The notes: a model not told the origin generated them from the letters alone. A stretch of 64,000 bases of DNA from Aromatoleum petrolei (GCF_017894385.1 NZ_CP059560.1:3605501-3669500); one strand, 5' to 3'. Counted from the first letter of the stretch, positions 10,638 to 20,929 are shown. Numbers and translations: made by a program.

Positions 10638-12368
10638 GTGCGGAAAAGTCGAACGCAGAAGTTGCTTGTTCGATCGACCCTGGTGATTGCCGTGGCGATT
10701 GCGACCACGGGCGCCTTGACCCTGGGTGCCTTCGATCGCCTGGTCGTGCGACAGGCCGAGATCGAGCGACTTCACGCCGTGCATGGCGATATCGTTCGAG
10801 TGCGCGCGAGCATCTTCCGTGCGGAGGCCGCCTATCGCGCTTTTGCAATTGCTGGCGATGAGCAGTATCTCGAGCCCTACAACGCGGCAGTGCAGGACCT
10901 CGACACGCGCATGCAGCGGCTGGCGTCGAACGCGTCCCTCGATGCGGCGGAACTTGCCGAATTCAAGCAACTGGGCATCGATCTCGATGTGAAGCAGGCC
11001 GAGTTTGCCCGGGGTATTCGCGACGGACTGCGGGGGCATCTCCAAGATTCCACGCGACGTGTCCGCGACGGCAGCGCGCGAGCATCCCTGATGTCCGTGA
11101 TCGAGCGTCTGGACCGGATCGATCTTGCACAAGAGACGCGCCTCAATAATGGTCAGGGCCGCTATCAACGCATGGTCGACGGCGCCTATATCCTCGTGAT
11201 CGGCGCGATGCTCGTCAGTCTCGTGCTCCTCGGCGTGCTCGTCTTCCGGATCTATCGTGCATCGGCATGGGCGTACGAGGCGCGCGTGGAACTCGCTGCG
11301 CGAAATGTCGAGCTCGGCCGCTTGCTGGCTGCGAATGACGCTGCAAGCAGACATATGCATGAGCTCTCCGCACTGATGGGCTACCTGCACGCGTGCAATA
11401 CAACCCAGGAGGCGCTTCAGGTCCTGAAGGATCGCCTTCCTGCACTCTTTCCCGGCGTGGGGGGCGCCCTTTACGAGTGGGTGTCCACCGATGGCCTGAT
11501 GCAGCTTACGGTCGCCTGGGGTGAGCGCGGACACCTGCCCGTCATTCGTGCCGACGAATGCTGGGGGCTGCGCAGGGGGCAGCCCTTCACGCAACCGGCG
11601 GGAGGCGGTGTGCTCGCCTGCAAACACTTTCATCATGAGGTCGGCGATCCGCGGGTCGAGGGCATCGAGTGCCTGCCGATGATGGCCCACGGTGAAATCA
11701 TCGGCTTGCTCGTCTTGGAGGAAGGTGTCCCCAGTGCAGAGTGCGACGAAGCCGAGCGTGCACGTGCGCACGACATCCGCGAGCGCGCAGTCGAGCACGT
11801 GGCCTTGTCGCTCGGCAACCTCAGGCTGCGCGAATCGCTGCGCGAACAGTCGATACGCGACCCCCTGACCGGGCTCCACAACCGCCGCTTCCTGGAAGAG
11901 TTTGTCGAGCGGGAGATCATCGTCGCGGCACGCAAACGTGCCGACGGTGATCACCCCGGCTTTGCAGTGCTGATGATCGATGTCGACCACTTCAAGAAAT
12001 TCAACGACGAGTACGGCCATGACATTGGTGATCTCGTCCTGTGCGAGGTCGCCAGGACGATCCAGGCCGGTACGCGCGCCACCGACATCGTCGCGCGCTA
12101 CGGCGGCGAGGAGTTTTCCGTCGTACTGACCGACATTGCGCCCGAACTGGCGCGCGAGAGGGCCGAGAGTCTCCGCGCCGCGGTCGCAGGCTTGGAGCCG
12201 AAGGGGCCACGCGGCTTCGTCGGGCGCGTAACGGTGTCGATCGGGCTTGCCCACTACCCGCACGACGGAGCGTGTTCGGCCGATCTTCATGCGGCTGCTG
12301 ATAACGCTCTGTACGAGGCAAAGCGCGGTGGCCGCAATCGGGTCCATCTGTTCCGGGATGCGGCCTAG
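10638..12368 (+). CDS. Membrane diguanylate cyclase (CHASE3-like, GAF, GGDEF)
   Basis: A 576-aa protein with a GTG start 7 nt after GAGGGAG. It has a membrane segment near residues 9-30, a periplasmic helical region resembling CHASE3, a second membrane segment near 183-205, a GAF-like domain at about 240-400 and a C-terminal GGDEF domain. The active site reads GGEEF, which is normally functional. An RxxD inhibitory site (RATD) lies five residues before it, so product inhibition by c-di-GMP is expected. With the HD-GYP and EAL proteins nearby it makes a local c-di-GMP circuit. Confidence 0.93.
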   Translation: MRKSRTQKLLVRSTLVIAVAIATTGALTLGAFDRLVVRQAEIERLHAVHGDIVRVRASIFRAEAAYRAFAIAGDEQYLEPYNAAVQDLDTRMQRLASNASLDAAELAEFKQLGIDLDVKQAEFARGIRDGLRGHLQDSTRRVRDGSARASLMSVIERLDRIDLAQETRLNNGQGRYQRMVDGAYILVIGAMLVSLVLLGVLVFRIYRASAWAYEARVELAARNVELGRLLAANDAASRHMHELSALMGYLHACNTTQEALQVLKDRLPALFPGVGGALYEWVSTDGLMQLTVAWGERGHLPVIRADECWGLRRGQPFTQPAGGGVLACKHFHHEVGDPRVEGIECLPMMAHGEIIGLLVLEEGVPSAECDEAERARAHDIRERAVEHVALSLGNLRLRESLREQSIRDPLTGLHNRRFLEEFVEREIIVAARKRADGDHPGFAVLMIDVDHFKKFNDEYGHDIGDLVLCEVARTIQAGTRATDIVARYGGEEFSVVLTDIAPELARERAESLRAAVAGLEPKGPRGFVGRVTVSIGLAHYPHDGACSADLHAAADNALYEAKRGGRNRVHLFRDAA

Positions 12369-12466
12369 GTGGCGGCCGCCGCGACTTGACCATGCGCGCT
12401 GCCAGTTACATTCCGGTTCGGGCCCTGCTGTGCCCCGATTGCGGCAAATCCCCTGCCGCGAGACGA

Positions 12467-12904
12467 TCAAGGCGTGGGTGGGTGGGCCTTGAGGATGGGA
12501 CTCGGTTCGCCGCGCAACACTTTCAACAGCTCCGTGCGTGCCTGATTGCGCTCGATGCCTTGTGCGACGAGGGTCGCGAGAACTTCGGCGAAGCGTGCGC
12601 GCCGTCGCTGGCCTGCCTCGCTGCAGTCGCGCCGGTTGCGAAAGCTGTCCATCAGCGTGGAGCCGCATACGCAATTGCGGAACAATTCGACGATGACCTG
12701 CCCGTCGTCGTCGATGGCCTGCTTGAGCCCGCTGCTGCCGTTGCCAACGTGAAGGGTCTGCGCGACATAGTCGGCGGCGTCGCGATAACTCCGTCCGCAG
12801 GCCGGACAGCGTTTTGGGAAGGCGCTCGCGGCGAGCTCCTGCAGGCCGGAATAGAGCCCGGCGTCGATTCCATGATCGGACTGCCTGCAATCGTTCGCTG
12901 TCAT
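12467..12904 (-). CDS. Hypothetical protein with CxxC and CxC motifs
   Basis: A 145-aa protein of unknown function. I chose the ATG at 12904 because it follows GGAAAG and marks the beginning of protein-like sequence; the open frame extends further upstream without good coding character. It contains CPACG near residue 33 and CVCG near residue 69, a possible single zinc or metal site, and a charged helical C-terminus. It is convergent with the diguanylate cyclase gene. Soluble; no family recognised. Confidence 0.6.
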   Translation of the reverse strand: MTANDCRQSDHGIDAGLYSGLQELAASAFPKRCPACGRSYRDAADYVAQTLHVGNGSSGLKQAIDDDGQVIVELFRNCVCGSTLMDSFRNRRDCSEAGQRRRARFAEVLATLVAQGIERNQARTELLKVLRGEPSPILKAHPPTP

Positions 12905-13161
12905 TCGTCTTTCCGCCCGGCTTGCGTGCCGTGCCGATCGCGCATCACGCTGCTTTCGGGGGGAGTCGCATCGGCAAGCGTTGCGCGCAGCAGTTGCGAT
13001 CCCGGGATTGCGGCGGTCATGCGCCAGCCGCACCGGCGTCATGATAAACAAGGCAGGGCGCGATGACACCAAACGCAGGCGGGTAATGCTATCGACGCGC
13101 ACAACTATTACCACTTTCGTCGTACGATTTCGTCGACAGAGTTCCGGTCCCCGAGATCCGG

Positions 13162-13175
13162 GATATTAGAATATC
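13162..13175. promoter_or_regulatory. Perfect AT-rich palindrome upstream of histidine kinase gene
   Basis: GATATT-AG-AATATC, 36 bp before the kinase start at 13211, in an AT-rich island within GC-rich DNA. The position suits an operator or promoter element. No known factor is assigned. Confidence 0.35.
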
Positions 13176-13210
13176 ATGCCATTCTTCACGATAGGGTAAG
13201 CTCGCTCCTC

Positions 13211-15262
13211 ATGTTCAAGCGGTTGAGCATCCGACGGCGTCTTGCGCTGCACGTCGTTCTGACCGGATTTGTGATGCTGGCCTTGTCGATCGTGTTCGTG
13301 CTCTCGCAGCGCGCGTCGGACGAGGTCGAGCGTCGCATTTTCGAGCATGAGCTCGCCCCGGCGAAACAGCTTCACCGTGTCGAATTGCGGCTGCTGTCCA
13401 TCCATGGGCACCTGCAGGACGTCCTGCTGGGGATCGCGACGCCGGCCGGCATACCCGAGCTGATCGCGCGGGAAGGGGAGCTCATCAGGGAGAACTGGCA
13501 GGCCTTCCTGCAGGCTCACTGGGTCTGGCCGACGGATCTCGCCGAGGGGGGGCGTATTGCCGACATGGAGAAGGCACTGCCCGAACTGTGGCTCTTCCTG
13601 GAGCGTGCGAGCGCGGCAAGCCGCAACCAGGATGCAAAGGAGCTCGACCGCCTGCTGCGCTTTGATTGGTACTCGCTGCGCCAGACGGTCTTCGAGCCCT
13701 TGCGCGAACTGGCTGAGGCGCAGGACCACCACGTCGAGCATGCCCGCCAGAGTCTTGCGGATTCGCGCAGGCGTGCCGAGCTCCTCGTCGGCTCGCTGCT
13801 CGGACTCGGCGTGCTGTTGTTGAGCGGCTTCGCGGTCGGCTTGATGCGCTACATGACACGCCGTATCGCGAATATCGAGACGGCGCTGGAGCAGGTCGCC
13901 GCCGGCGGGGAGGTCAAGCCGGTGCCATACGGCCGGGGCGAGGACGAGATGTCGCGCATCGCCGATGCGATCAACCGCACGGTGACCCGCCTGCGTGAAA
14001 AGCAGGATGCCATCTCGCGCCTGATGCAGCGCCAGCGCACCGTCCTCGACGCGGTGGCGGAAGGGATCTACGGCATCGACGACAGCGGTCGCGTCAATTT
14101 CGTCAATCCGGCAGCCCTGGCGATGCTGGGCTACGACGAGCACGAGGCGCTGGGCCAGCACTCGCACACGCTGATGCATCATCATCGCGCCGACGGGCGC
14201 CCCTATCCGCTTTCAGAGTGCCCGGTGTATGCGTCGCGCGGTTCGGGAAAGGTCGTGACGCATGTCGGCGATGTGTTCTTCCGCAAGGACGGCACGCACT
14301 TTCCGGTCGAGCTGACCAGCGCCCCCTTGCGCTCGGGCGACGGTCAGGGGGGCTGCGTGGTGGTCTTCCACGACATCAGCGAACGGCTGGAGAAGGATCG
14401 CCTGTTGCGTGAGAGCATCGCCCAACTGGAACAGACCAACGCGCGCCTGCGCGAAACCCAGAGCCAGCTTCTGCAGGCCGAGAAACTGGCCGGCCTCGGG
14501 CAGCTGGCCGCGGGTATGGCACACGAGATCAACAATCCGCTCGGCTTCATCCAGTCCGACCTCAATGCGCTGGAGAGCTACTTGAAGGATCTCTTCGATC
14601 TGATCGTGGATTTCGAAATGCTCGTTCGACAACGCGGCGACAGCGGTTTGCATGAGGGATTCATGCAGCTCCAGGCTCGCTCGGAGATCGATTTCATCCG
14701 CGACGATGCCTCCACGCTGCTGTCGGAAACGCGCGAAGGCGTTCGGCGCATTGCGCGCATCGTCACCGATCTGAAGGATTTTGCGCGCCTCGACGCGGCC
14801 TTGGAGACAGCCGATGCGGACCTGCAGAAAGCGCTCGACAACACGGTTCGCGTGATGCACGCGACGCTCGCCGAGAAGGCCGAGATTGTGCGCGACTACG
14901 AGTCGATCCCCCTCGTGCGCTGCAACCTGGGCCAGATCAACCAGGTTTTCGTCAATCTGCTGCTCAATGCCGCGCATGCGATCCGCGAGCGAGGCACGAT
15001 CACCTTGCGTACCCGGCATGTCGGCAACGAGGTCTGTGTCGAGATTGCCGACGACGGGCGCGGGATGGACGCGACCGAGCGTTCGCGCATGTTCGACCCG
15101 TTCTTCACCACCAAGCCGGTCGGCGAGGGCACCGGGCTCGGTCTGTCGGTGAGCTACAGCATCGTGCGCAGCCACGAGGGCCGTTTCGAGGTCGACAGCA
15201 CTCCCGGCGTCGGCACGGTTGTCCGCCTGTGGCTGCCTGCAGGCGGGCGCGGCGGCGTCTAG
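13211..15262 (+). CDS. Membrane sensor histidine kinase (HAMP-PAS-HisKA-HATPase)
   Basis: A 683-aa protein. It has membrane segments near residues 12-32 and 197-217 flanking a helical periplasmic domain of the four-helix-bundle type, then a HAMP domain and a PAS domain with a HxH-rich loop (LMHHHRADG). A kinase core follows, with His near residue 438 (HEINNPLGF) and ATPase boxes NLLLNAAHAI, DDGRGM and GEGTGLGLSVS. No receiver is fused. The stop overlaps the convergent EAL gene by 4 nt. A ribosome binding site is only weakly visible. Confidence 0.92.
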   Translation: MFKRLSIRRRLALHVVLTGFVMLALSIVFVLSQRASDEVERRIFEHELAPAKQLHRVELRLLSIHGHLQDVLLGIATPAGIPELIAREGELIRENWQAFLQAHWVWPTDLAEGGRIADMEKALPELWLFLERASAASRNQDAKELDRLLRFDWYSLRQTVFEPLRELAEAQDHHVEHARQSLADSRRRAELLVGSLLGLGVLLLSGFAVGLMRYMTRRIANIETALEQVAAGGEVKPVPYGRGEDEMSRIADAINRTVTRLREKQDAISRLMQRQRTVLDAVAEGIYGIDDSGRVNFVNPAALAMLGYDEHEALGQHSHTLMHHHRADGRPYPLSECPVYASRGSGKVVTHVGDVFFRKDGTHFPVELTSAPLRSGDGQGGCVVVFHDISERLEKDRLLRESIAQLEQTNARLRETQSQLLQAEKLAGLGQLAAGMAHEINNPLGFIQSDLNALESYLKDLFDLIVDFEMLVRQRGDSGLHEGFMQLQARSEIDFIRDDASTLLSETREGVRRIARIVTDLKDFARLDAALETADADLQKALDNTVRVMHATLAEKAEIVRDYESIPLVRCNLGQINQVFVNLLLNAAHAIRERGTITLRTRHVGNEVCVEIADDGRGMDATERSRMFDPFFTTKPVGEGTGLGLSVSYSIVRSHEGRFEVDSTPGVGTVVRLWLPAGGRGGV

Positions 15263-17724
15263 TCGCGCTGGCGCTCGAACAGCGAGCGCCATTCGCGCAG
15301 GGCCGCGCGGATCTCCTCCTTCAGTTGTTCGTCATCCCAGGGCTTGGCGAGGAAGCGGTAGATCGCGCCGCGATTGATCGCATCGGTGACCGCGGAAATC
15401 TCCGAATAGCCCGACAGGACCATGCGTACCGTGCGCGGGTACAGGGTCTTCACCCGCGCGAGGAATTCCGTCCCGCTCATGCCGGGCATGCGCTGATCGG
15501 AAACGATGACCTTCACATTGTGCTTTGCCAGTAGGGAGAAGCCTTCCTCTGCGCTGTTCGCGGCAAGGATCTCGTAACCCTCCCGGCGCAGGGTGCGGCG
15601 CAGGGCGGACAGGATGCTGGCCTCGTCGTCGACGAGCAGGACGATGTCGCGGACGGACTGCTCCGTTGTCGTCGTGAAGCTGAGTGCGCGGCCCTCGCGC
15701 AGCATGAGCGCGAGGGTGTCGGCCGGGACCGGGTGGGAGAAGACGTAGCCTTGCAGCTCGTCGCATTCGCTGCGGCGCAGGTAATGCAGTTGCTCTTCGG
15801 TTTCGACCCCTTCGGCGATCACGAGCTTGCCGAGCTTTTGTGCCATCGCGATGGTGGCTTGCACGATTGCCGCATTGGCCGGGTTGGTCACGATGTCGCG
15901 CACGAAGCTCTGATCGATCTTCAGGACATCGATCGGGAAGCGCGACAGATGGGCGAGCGAGGAGTACCCGGTGCCGAAGTCGTCGAGCGACAGGCGCACC
16001 CCGAGGGACTTGAGCTGGGCAATGGCGCGCATCGCAGCACCCATGTCCTGCATCACCGTGCTCTCGGTGATCTCGATCTCGAGCATTCGCGCGTCTGCGC
16101 CGTGCTTCGCGAGTGCCTGGGCGACCGTTTCCTGCAGCCCTTCACGGCGAAACTGGCGCGCGGAGAAATTCACGGCCATGCGAACCGGCGGCAGGCCGGC
16201 GTCGCGCCATTCGCGCATCTGGCAACAGGAAGCTTCGAGCACCCAATCGTCGATCTCGGCGATGCAGCCGGATTCCTCGGCAAGCGGGACGAATGCGGCG
16301 GGGTTCAGCAGCCCCAGTTCGGGATGCTGCCAGCGTACCAAGGCCTCGACGCCGACGATGTGGCCTGAGTGGAGACTCAACTGGGGTTGGTAGTGCAGCA
16401 CCAGCTCCCCGCGCAGGGCGACGCCGGGGAGCGCCGCGCGCAGCCGCCGCATTTCGTCGCTGTGCTGCGCCATGGTCGATTCAAAACGGCACGAACGGTC
16501 GCCGCCGCCATGTTTGGCCGACTGCGTTGCGGTGAGTGCGCAATCGAGGAGTTCGTCCGCCGATGCGGCGTCGTTCGGATAGCAGGCGATCCCGATGGAG
16601 GCGCGCAAGATGCTCTTTCCACTGGCCGCGATCGCGAAGGGGCGCCGAATGGCCGCCAGCAGTCGATCCGCAATGTCGCGTCCCTCGGACGCCCCGTCAT
16701 CGGCGCGCGGACGAAGCAATATTGCGAAGTTGTCCCCCGAGAGACGGGCAATGCGGTCCGACTGGCGCAACACTTCGCGTACGCGCTGGCCGAACTCGGC
16801 GAGCAGCCGGTCGGCCAGTTCCGCGCCGAGTCGCCGGTTGATCTCCGCGAAATCATCCAGGTCCAGATGCAGCAACAGCAGCTGGTGACCGTCGCGGTGC
16901 GCCATCTCCAGTTCCGCCGACAGCCCGCGCATGAAGGACGGACGGTTCTGGAGGCCAGTGAGCTGGTCGGTGTTCGAGAGGTGCGAAATGTGCTGCTCGT
17001 ACCGCTCTCGCTCCGCCAGGTCTTCGCTGATCGATACGTAGTAGCGGACCTCGCCCTGATTGTCGCGAATGGCCCAGATCGTGCGCGCTTCGAGGTAGCG
17101 TTCGCCGCTCTTGCGCCGATTGACGAACTCGCCCTGCCACACCTTGTCGTCGTCGAGCGCGCGCTGGAGATCCTGATAGACCTCGCGCGGGGTCTGGCCG
17201 GACTTCAGCATGGCCGGCGTGCGGCCGATCAGCTCCGACAGCGGGTAGCCGCACATCCGCGCCATCGCGGGATTGGCGAACAGGATGACGTTGTCGGGGT
17301 CGGTGACGAGGATGCCGCGCCGCGACTGCATGGCGAGCGCACGGAACAGTTGGCTATCGTCCTGTCGGGCCGCAAGGTCGCATTCGATGCCGACCAACTG
17401 AAGCGGGGCCGGCGCGTCGGGCGTCCCCTGCCATCCCAGGCTCCATGTCAGCGCCAGGCTGCTGCCGTCGGCACACAGGAGCATGCATTCGCCGTGCAGG
17501 GTGTCGCTGTCGGGGCCGAGGTCCTCCAATTGCGCCCAAAGTCGCGCCCCGGCCGGGTCGTCCGGAGCCAGAAGCTCCTTCAGGGTCATGCCCGGCAGCG
17601 CGGCGTGGCCGAGGCGTTGCCGGGCGTGGCGGTTGACCGCGCATATCCGTCCGTCGCGATCGAGGCTCAGGACTAGGCACGGGAGCGCGTCCCAGGCCGC
17701 CGGTATGGGCGCGCTGCCGCTCAT
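15259..17724 (-). CDS. PAS-PAS-GGDEF(degenerate)-EAL-REC protein, c-di-GMP phosphodiesterase
   Basis: An 821-aa protein. Two PAS domains are followed by a GGDEF domain whose active site reads SGDNF, so it is not expected to make c-di-GMP and may bind GTP as a regulator. The EAL domain keeps EALVRW, DDFGTGYSSL and the KIDQ segment, so hydrolytic activity is likely. A receiver is fused at the C-terminus (VDDEASILSAL; Asp in VIVSDQRMP). This is an uncommon arrangement, because receivers usually sit at the N-terminus. It is the last gene of a seven-gene operon and its start overlaps the preceding kinase stop by 4 nt. Confidence 0.92.
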   Translation of the reverse strand: MSGSAPIPAAWDALPCLVLSLDRDGRICAVNRHARQRLGHAALPGMTLKELLAPDDPAGARLWAQLEDLGPDSDTLHGECMLLCADGSSLALTWSLGWQGTPDAPAPLQLVGIECDLAARQDDSQLFRALAMQSRRGILVTDPDNVILFANPAMARMCGYPLSELIGRTPAMLKSGQTPREVYQDLQRALDDDKVWQGEFVNRRKSGERYLEARTIWAIRDNQGEVRYYVSISEDLAERERYEQHISHLSNTDQLTGLQNRPSFMRGLSAELEMAHRDGHQLLLLHLDLDDFAEINRRLGAELADRLLAEFGQRVREVLRQSDRIARLSGDNFAILLRPRADDGASEGRDIADRLLAAIRRPFAIAASGKSILRASIGIACYPNDAASADELLDCALTATQSAKHGGGDRSCRFESTMAQHSDEMRRLRAALPGVALRGELVLHYQPQLSLHSGHIVGVEALVRWQHPELGLLNPAAFVPLAEESGCIAEIDDWVLEASCCQMREWRDAGLPPVRMAVNFSARQFRREGLQETVAQALAKHGADARMLEIEITESTVMQDMGAAMRAIAQLKSLGVRLSLDDFGTGYSSLAHLSRFPIDVLKIDQSFVRDIVTNPANAAIVQATIAMAQKLGKLVIAEGVETEEQLHYLRRSECDELQGYVFSHPVPADTLALMLREGRALSFTTTTEQSVRDIVLLVDDEASILSALRRTLRREGYEILAANSAEEGFSLLAKHNVKVIVSDQRMPGMSGTEFLARVKTLYPRTVRMVLSGYSEISAVTDAINRGAIYRFLAKPWDDEQLKEEIRAALREWRSLFERQRD

Positions 17725-18650
17725 GGCGTGGACTCCTTGTCTTCATGGGGCTGGGGTTCCACGAGGGGAAGTTCGAGCCTGAAGCAGCTGCCTTCGCCGA
17801 TCTGGCTGCGCACGGTGAGCGATCCGCGGTGGCGTTTCATGATGTCGGCGGAGATCGACAATCCGAGGCCGGTACCCTTGCCGATCGGCTTGGTCGTGTA
17901 GAAAGGCTCGAAGATGCGCTCCATCACCTCCGGAGTCATTCCCTTGCCGGTATCCGCGACCTCCACCCACGCATTGGCATCGTCGGTGCCGCTGCGCAGG
18001 GTGATCGTGCCGCTGCCTTCGATTGCCTGTGCGGCGTTCACCAACAGGTTCATGAACACCTGGTTGATCTGCGCCGGGATGCAGCGCACCGGCGGAAGCT
18101 CGCCGAGCTCCCGAACCACGTGGGCCTTGTACTTCAGCTCGTTCCACACGACATTGAGCGTGCTCTCGAGTCCGCCATTGAGGTCGGTGTGCTGCCATTC
18201 GCCCTCGTCGTTGCGCGAAAAATTCTTCAAGTCGTTGACGATGCGCTTCACCCGGGCGAGTCCCTCGCCGGATTCGCGCAAGAGATCGGGGATATCCTGC
18301 CGCAGGTAATCGATCTCGGCCGTTTCGCGCGCGCAGGTGACGGCAAGACGTGCCGGATGGTCGGCCGGGAGTGTTTGCTCGAGCGCCTCATAAGCCGTGA
18401 GGAGGTCAAACAGGCGATTGACGTAGAGTTCCAGCGAACCCAGGTTCGAGCTCACGAAACCGACCGGGTTATTGATTTCGTGGGCGACCCCCGCGGCCAG
18501 CTGGCCCACCGCCGCCATTTTTTCCGATTGCAGCAACTGCCCCTGCGTCCGCTCGACCCGCGCCACGAGATCCGCCATCGTCTGCCGGATGCGCTCATCG
18601 AGCTTCGGGTTGCCGGTCCTGAATTCCTCGCCCCACGCCTCATTGGTCAT
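17721..18650 (-). CDS. Short soluble histidine kinase
   Basis: About 309 aa. A brief helical N-terminus leads straight into a kinase core: HEINNPVGF phospho-acceptor box, LLVNAAQAIE, DTGKGM and [11 protein letters not shown]. There is no sensor domain, membrane segment or receiver. The start is ATG 18650; a GTG three codons earlier (18659) is an alternative. It sits between the REC-ATPase gene and the EAL-REC gene, so those two receivers are likely substrates (inference from gene order). Confidence 0.9.
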   Translation of the reverse strand: MTNEAWGEEFRTGNPKLDERIRQTMADLVARVERTQGQLLQSEKMAAVGQLAAGVAHEINNPVGFVSSNLGSLELYVNRLFDLLTAYEALEQTLPADHPARLAVTCARETAEIDYLRQDIPDLLRESGEGLARVKRIVNDLKNFSRNDEGEWQHTDLNGGLESTLNVVWNELKYKAHVVRELGELPPVRCIPAQINQVFMNLLVNAAQAIEGSGTITLRSGTDDANAWVEVADTGKGMTPEVMERIFEPFYTTKPIGKGTGLGLSISADIMKRHRGSLTVRSQIGEGSCFRLELPLVEPQPHEDKESTP

Positions 18651-18687
18651 GTCAGTCACTCACTGAGCAATTCATCGGATTGATCGG

Positions 18688-20922
18688 TCATTCGGGTTCC
18701 GGGCCCAGCACGCGCAGGATTTCCTCGAGCGTCGTGTCGCCCCGTGCAATTTTCATCAATGCATCATCCCACAGCGTCTCGTGTCCGCTTGCCCGCGCAT
18801 GTGCGGTGATCTCGCGGATGCTCGCGCCGCGCGTGATCAGATCGCGCAGATGCTCGTCCGGCAGCAGGATCTCGTACAGCCCCAGTCGTCCGTGGTAGCC
18901 GGTGCCGTCGCATTGCGCACAGCCTTCGCCGGCGAAGACCCGGTCGAGTTCGGCAAAGCGGCTGCCGAGGCGGGCGGCGAGGGCGGAATCGGGAACGGCT
19001 TCGCGGCGGCAGTGACGGCAGATGCGACGCACCAGGCGTTGTGCAATGACACCTTCCAGCGCGCTCGCGACGATGAAGGGCTTGAGGCCGAGATCTAGCA
19101 GGCGCGCGATGGTTGCCAGCGCGGAGTTGGTGTGCAGGGTGGAGAGCACCTGATGGCCCGTCAGCGCGGTGTGGAAGGCGACCTCGGCGGTTTCGTAGTC
19201 GCGGATCTCGCCGATCAGCACCACATCCGGATCCTGGCGCAGGATTGCGCGCAGCACGGCCGGAAAGGTGAGCCCGATCTTTTCCTTGACCAGTACCTGA
19301 CCCGCGCTGTCGAGGTAATACTCGACCGGATCCTCGATCGTGATGTAGTTCTTCGCCGGCGAGGCGTTTGCCTGCAGCAGCGAATAAAGCGTGGTGGTCT
19401 TGCCGCTACCGGTCGGCCCGGTCGCGAGCACGAGGCCCTGCGGCTTGTCGACCATCACCCGCACCTTTGCCAGCCCCGCCTCGCCGAAGCCCAGCCCGGC
19501 GAGGCTCAGCACCTGCGAGTTGCGGTCGAGGATGCGCATCACGACCTTTTCGCCATTGATCGTCGGCAGGGTGGAGATGCGCAGATCGACGATGCGCAGC
19601 GGCGACTTCACGGTGATGCGCCCGTCCTGGGGGCGGCGGCGCTCCGAGATGTCCAGCTCGGCCATGATCTTCAGCCGTGACACCAGCGGGCTGTGCAGGG
19701 CGTGCGGGATCTGTATCTTGTCCTGCAGCACCCCGTCGATGCGCAAGCGCACGACGACGTTCTTGGTCTTCGGCTGGATGTGGATGTCGGAGGCGCCGAG
19801 GCGGATCGCTTCCAGGATGATGGCATTGACGAGGCGGATTGCCGGCGGTTCGTTGGTCGCGGCCATCAACTCGTCGAGCGGCACCGCCTCGTCGTCGTCG
19901 ATGACGATCTCGATGCCCTCGTAGGGGTCGATGTTGCCGACCAGAGTCTCCAGTTCACGGATGTCGCTGCCGTCGTCGCTGCCATACACCTCGGCGATCT
20001 TGCTCTGGATCGCCTCGGAGTCGGCCATCACGACCTTCAGGTCCAGCCCGGCCGTGAAGCGGATGTCGTCGATCAGGCCGGCATCCATCGGATCGGCCAA
20101 CGCAAGCATCAGGCGCCGTCCCTCGAGCTTGAGCGGCACCACCCATTGCTTGCGGCAGAACGAGCGCGGGATGAGCTCCGCAATCGCGGAGTCGACGCGG
20201 AATTCCCCGAGCGAGACCTCCTCGACCAGCAGATCCTCGCGCAGGATCTTGCGCAGCGCCTTCTCGGCCACCCAGCCGCGCTCGAGCAGCAACTTGATCA
20301 GGGGTTCCTTGTGGATGCCCTGCAAGCGAGTGAGTTCCTGCCATTGCGCGCTAGTGATCAGCCCCTTCTTGTGCAGCATCGTGCCAAGCTGGCTGCGGTT
20401 GGACACCGCCATGCGCGACAGCGCCGAAATCTCCTTCGATTTCTTGGCGTTTTCGGCCGTCAGCGCGCGGTTCTTCTGGACCAGGTCGAACTGCTCCAGT
20501 GCCAGCGACACCGTAACGCGCAGGTCATCGTCGTTCCACGGCTTGAGGATGAACTTGTACACCGCCCCTTCGTTGATCGCGCCCATCACCGCGCCGGTGT
20601 CGGCGTGGCCCGTGAGCATGATGCGGATGGTGTCCGGATACAGCTTCTTGACGTGCTTGAGCAACTCGGCGCCGTTCATGCCGGGCATCATGTAGTCACT
20701 GATGATGACCTGGACCGGCGCCTCCTTCAGCCGTGCAAGGGCCTCGGTGCTGTTGCCGGCCGTGAGCACCTCGTAGGACTGGCTGCGGAAGATGCGCGTC
20801 AGCGCCTTGAGGATCGCCGGTTCGTCGTCGACGAAAAGGATGCGGTAGCGGGGCTTCTCGGCAACCGCGGCGGGGTCGGCGGCGTCTTTCTGGCCGGTGA
20901 AGAAGGCGGCGTAATTGCTCAT
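18688..20922 (-). CDS. Receiver-fused PilB/GspE-type secretion ATPase with MshEN-like domain
   Basis: A 744-aa protein. It begins with a receiver (FVDDEPAILKAL; Asp in VIISDYMMP), then an MshEN/T2SSE_N-like region at about 170-300 with LGTMLHKKGLI and LLLERGWV. That pattern binds c-di-GMP in some relatives. The ATPase has Walker A GPTGSGKTTT near residue 506, an Asp-box/Walker B segment (DPDVVLIGEIRD) and a tetracysteine zinc motif (CRHC, CAQC). It probably powers type IV pilus or type II secretion assembly, but no other pilus gene is in the window. The start is 7 nt after the previous stop. A receiver plus a possible c-di-GMP site in one motor is notable. Confidence 0.9.
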   Translation of the reverse strand: MSNYAAFFTGQKDAADPAAVAEKPRYRILFVDDEPAILKALTRIFRSQSYEVLTAGNSTEALARLKEAPVQVIISDYMMPGMNGAELLKHVKKLYPDTIRIMLTGHADTGAVMGAINEGAVYKFILKPWNDDDLRVTVSLALEQFDLVQKNRALTAENAKKSKEISALSRMAVSNRSQLGTMLHKKGLITSAQWQELTRLQGIHKEPLIKLLLERGWVAEKALRKILREDLLVEEVSLGEFRVDSAIAELIPRSFCRKQWVVPLKLEGRRLMLALADPMDAGLIDDIRFTAGLDLKVVMADSEAIQSKIAEVYGSDDGSDIRELETLVGNIDPYEGIEIVIDDDEAVPLDELMAATNEPPAIRLVNAIILEAIRLGASDIHIQPKTKNVVVRLRIDGVLQDKIQIPHALHSPLVSRLKIMAELDISERRRPQDGRITVKSPLRIVDLRISTLPTINGEKVVMRILDRNSQVLSLAGLGFGEAGLAKVRVMVDKPQGLVLATGPTGSGKTTTLYSLLQANASPAKNYITIEDPVEYYLDSAGQVLVKEKIGLTFPAVLRAILRQDPDVVLIGEIRDYETAEVAFHTALTGHQVLSTLHTNSALATIARLLDLGLKPFIVASALEGVIAQRLVRRICRHCRREAVPDSALAARLGSRFAELDRVFAGEGCAQCDGTGYHGRLGLYEILLPDEHLRDLITRGASIREITAHARASGHETLWDDALMKIARGDTTLEEILRVLGPEPE

Positions 20923-20929
20923 GGCGGGC

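Noticed and set aside
10566..12890. 774-codon - strand frame opposite the diguanylate cyclase
   Set aside because: The + strand encodes a complete GAF-GGDEF protein with intact motifs; the antisense product has no domain.
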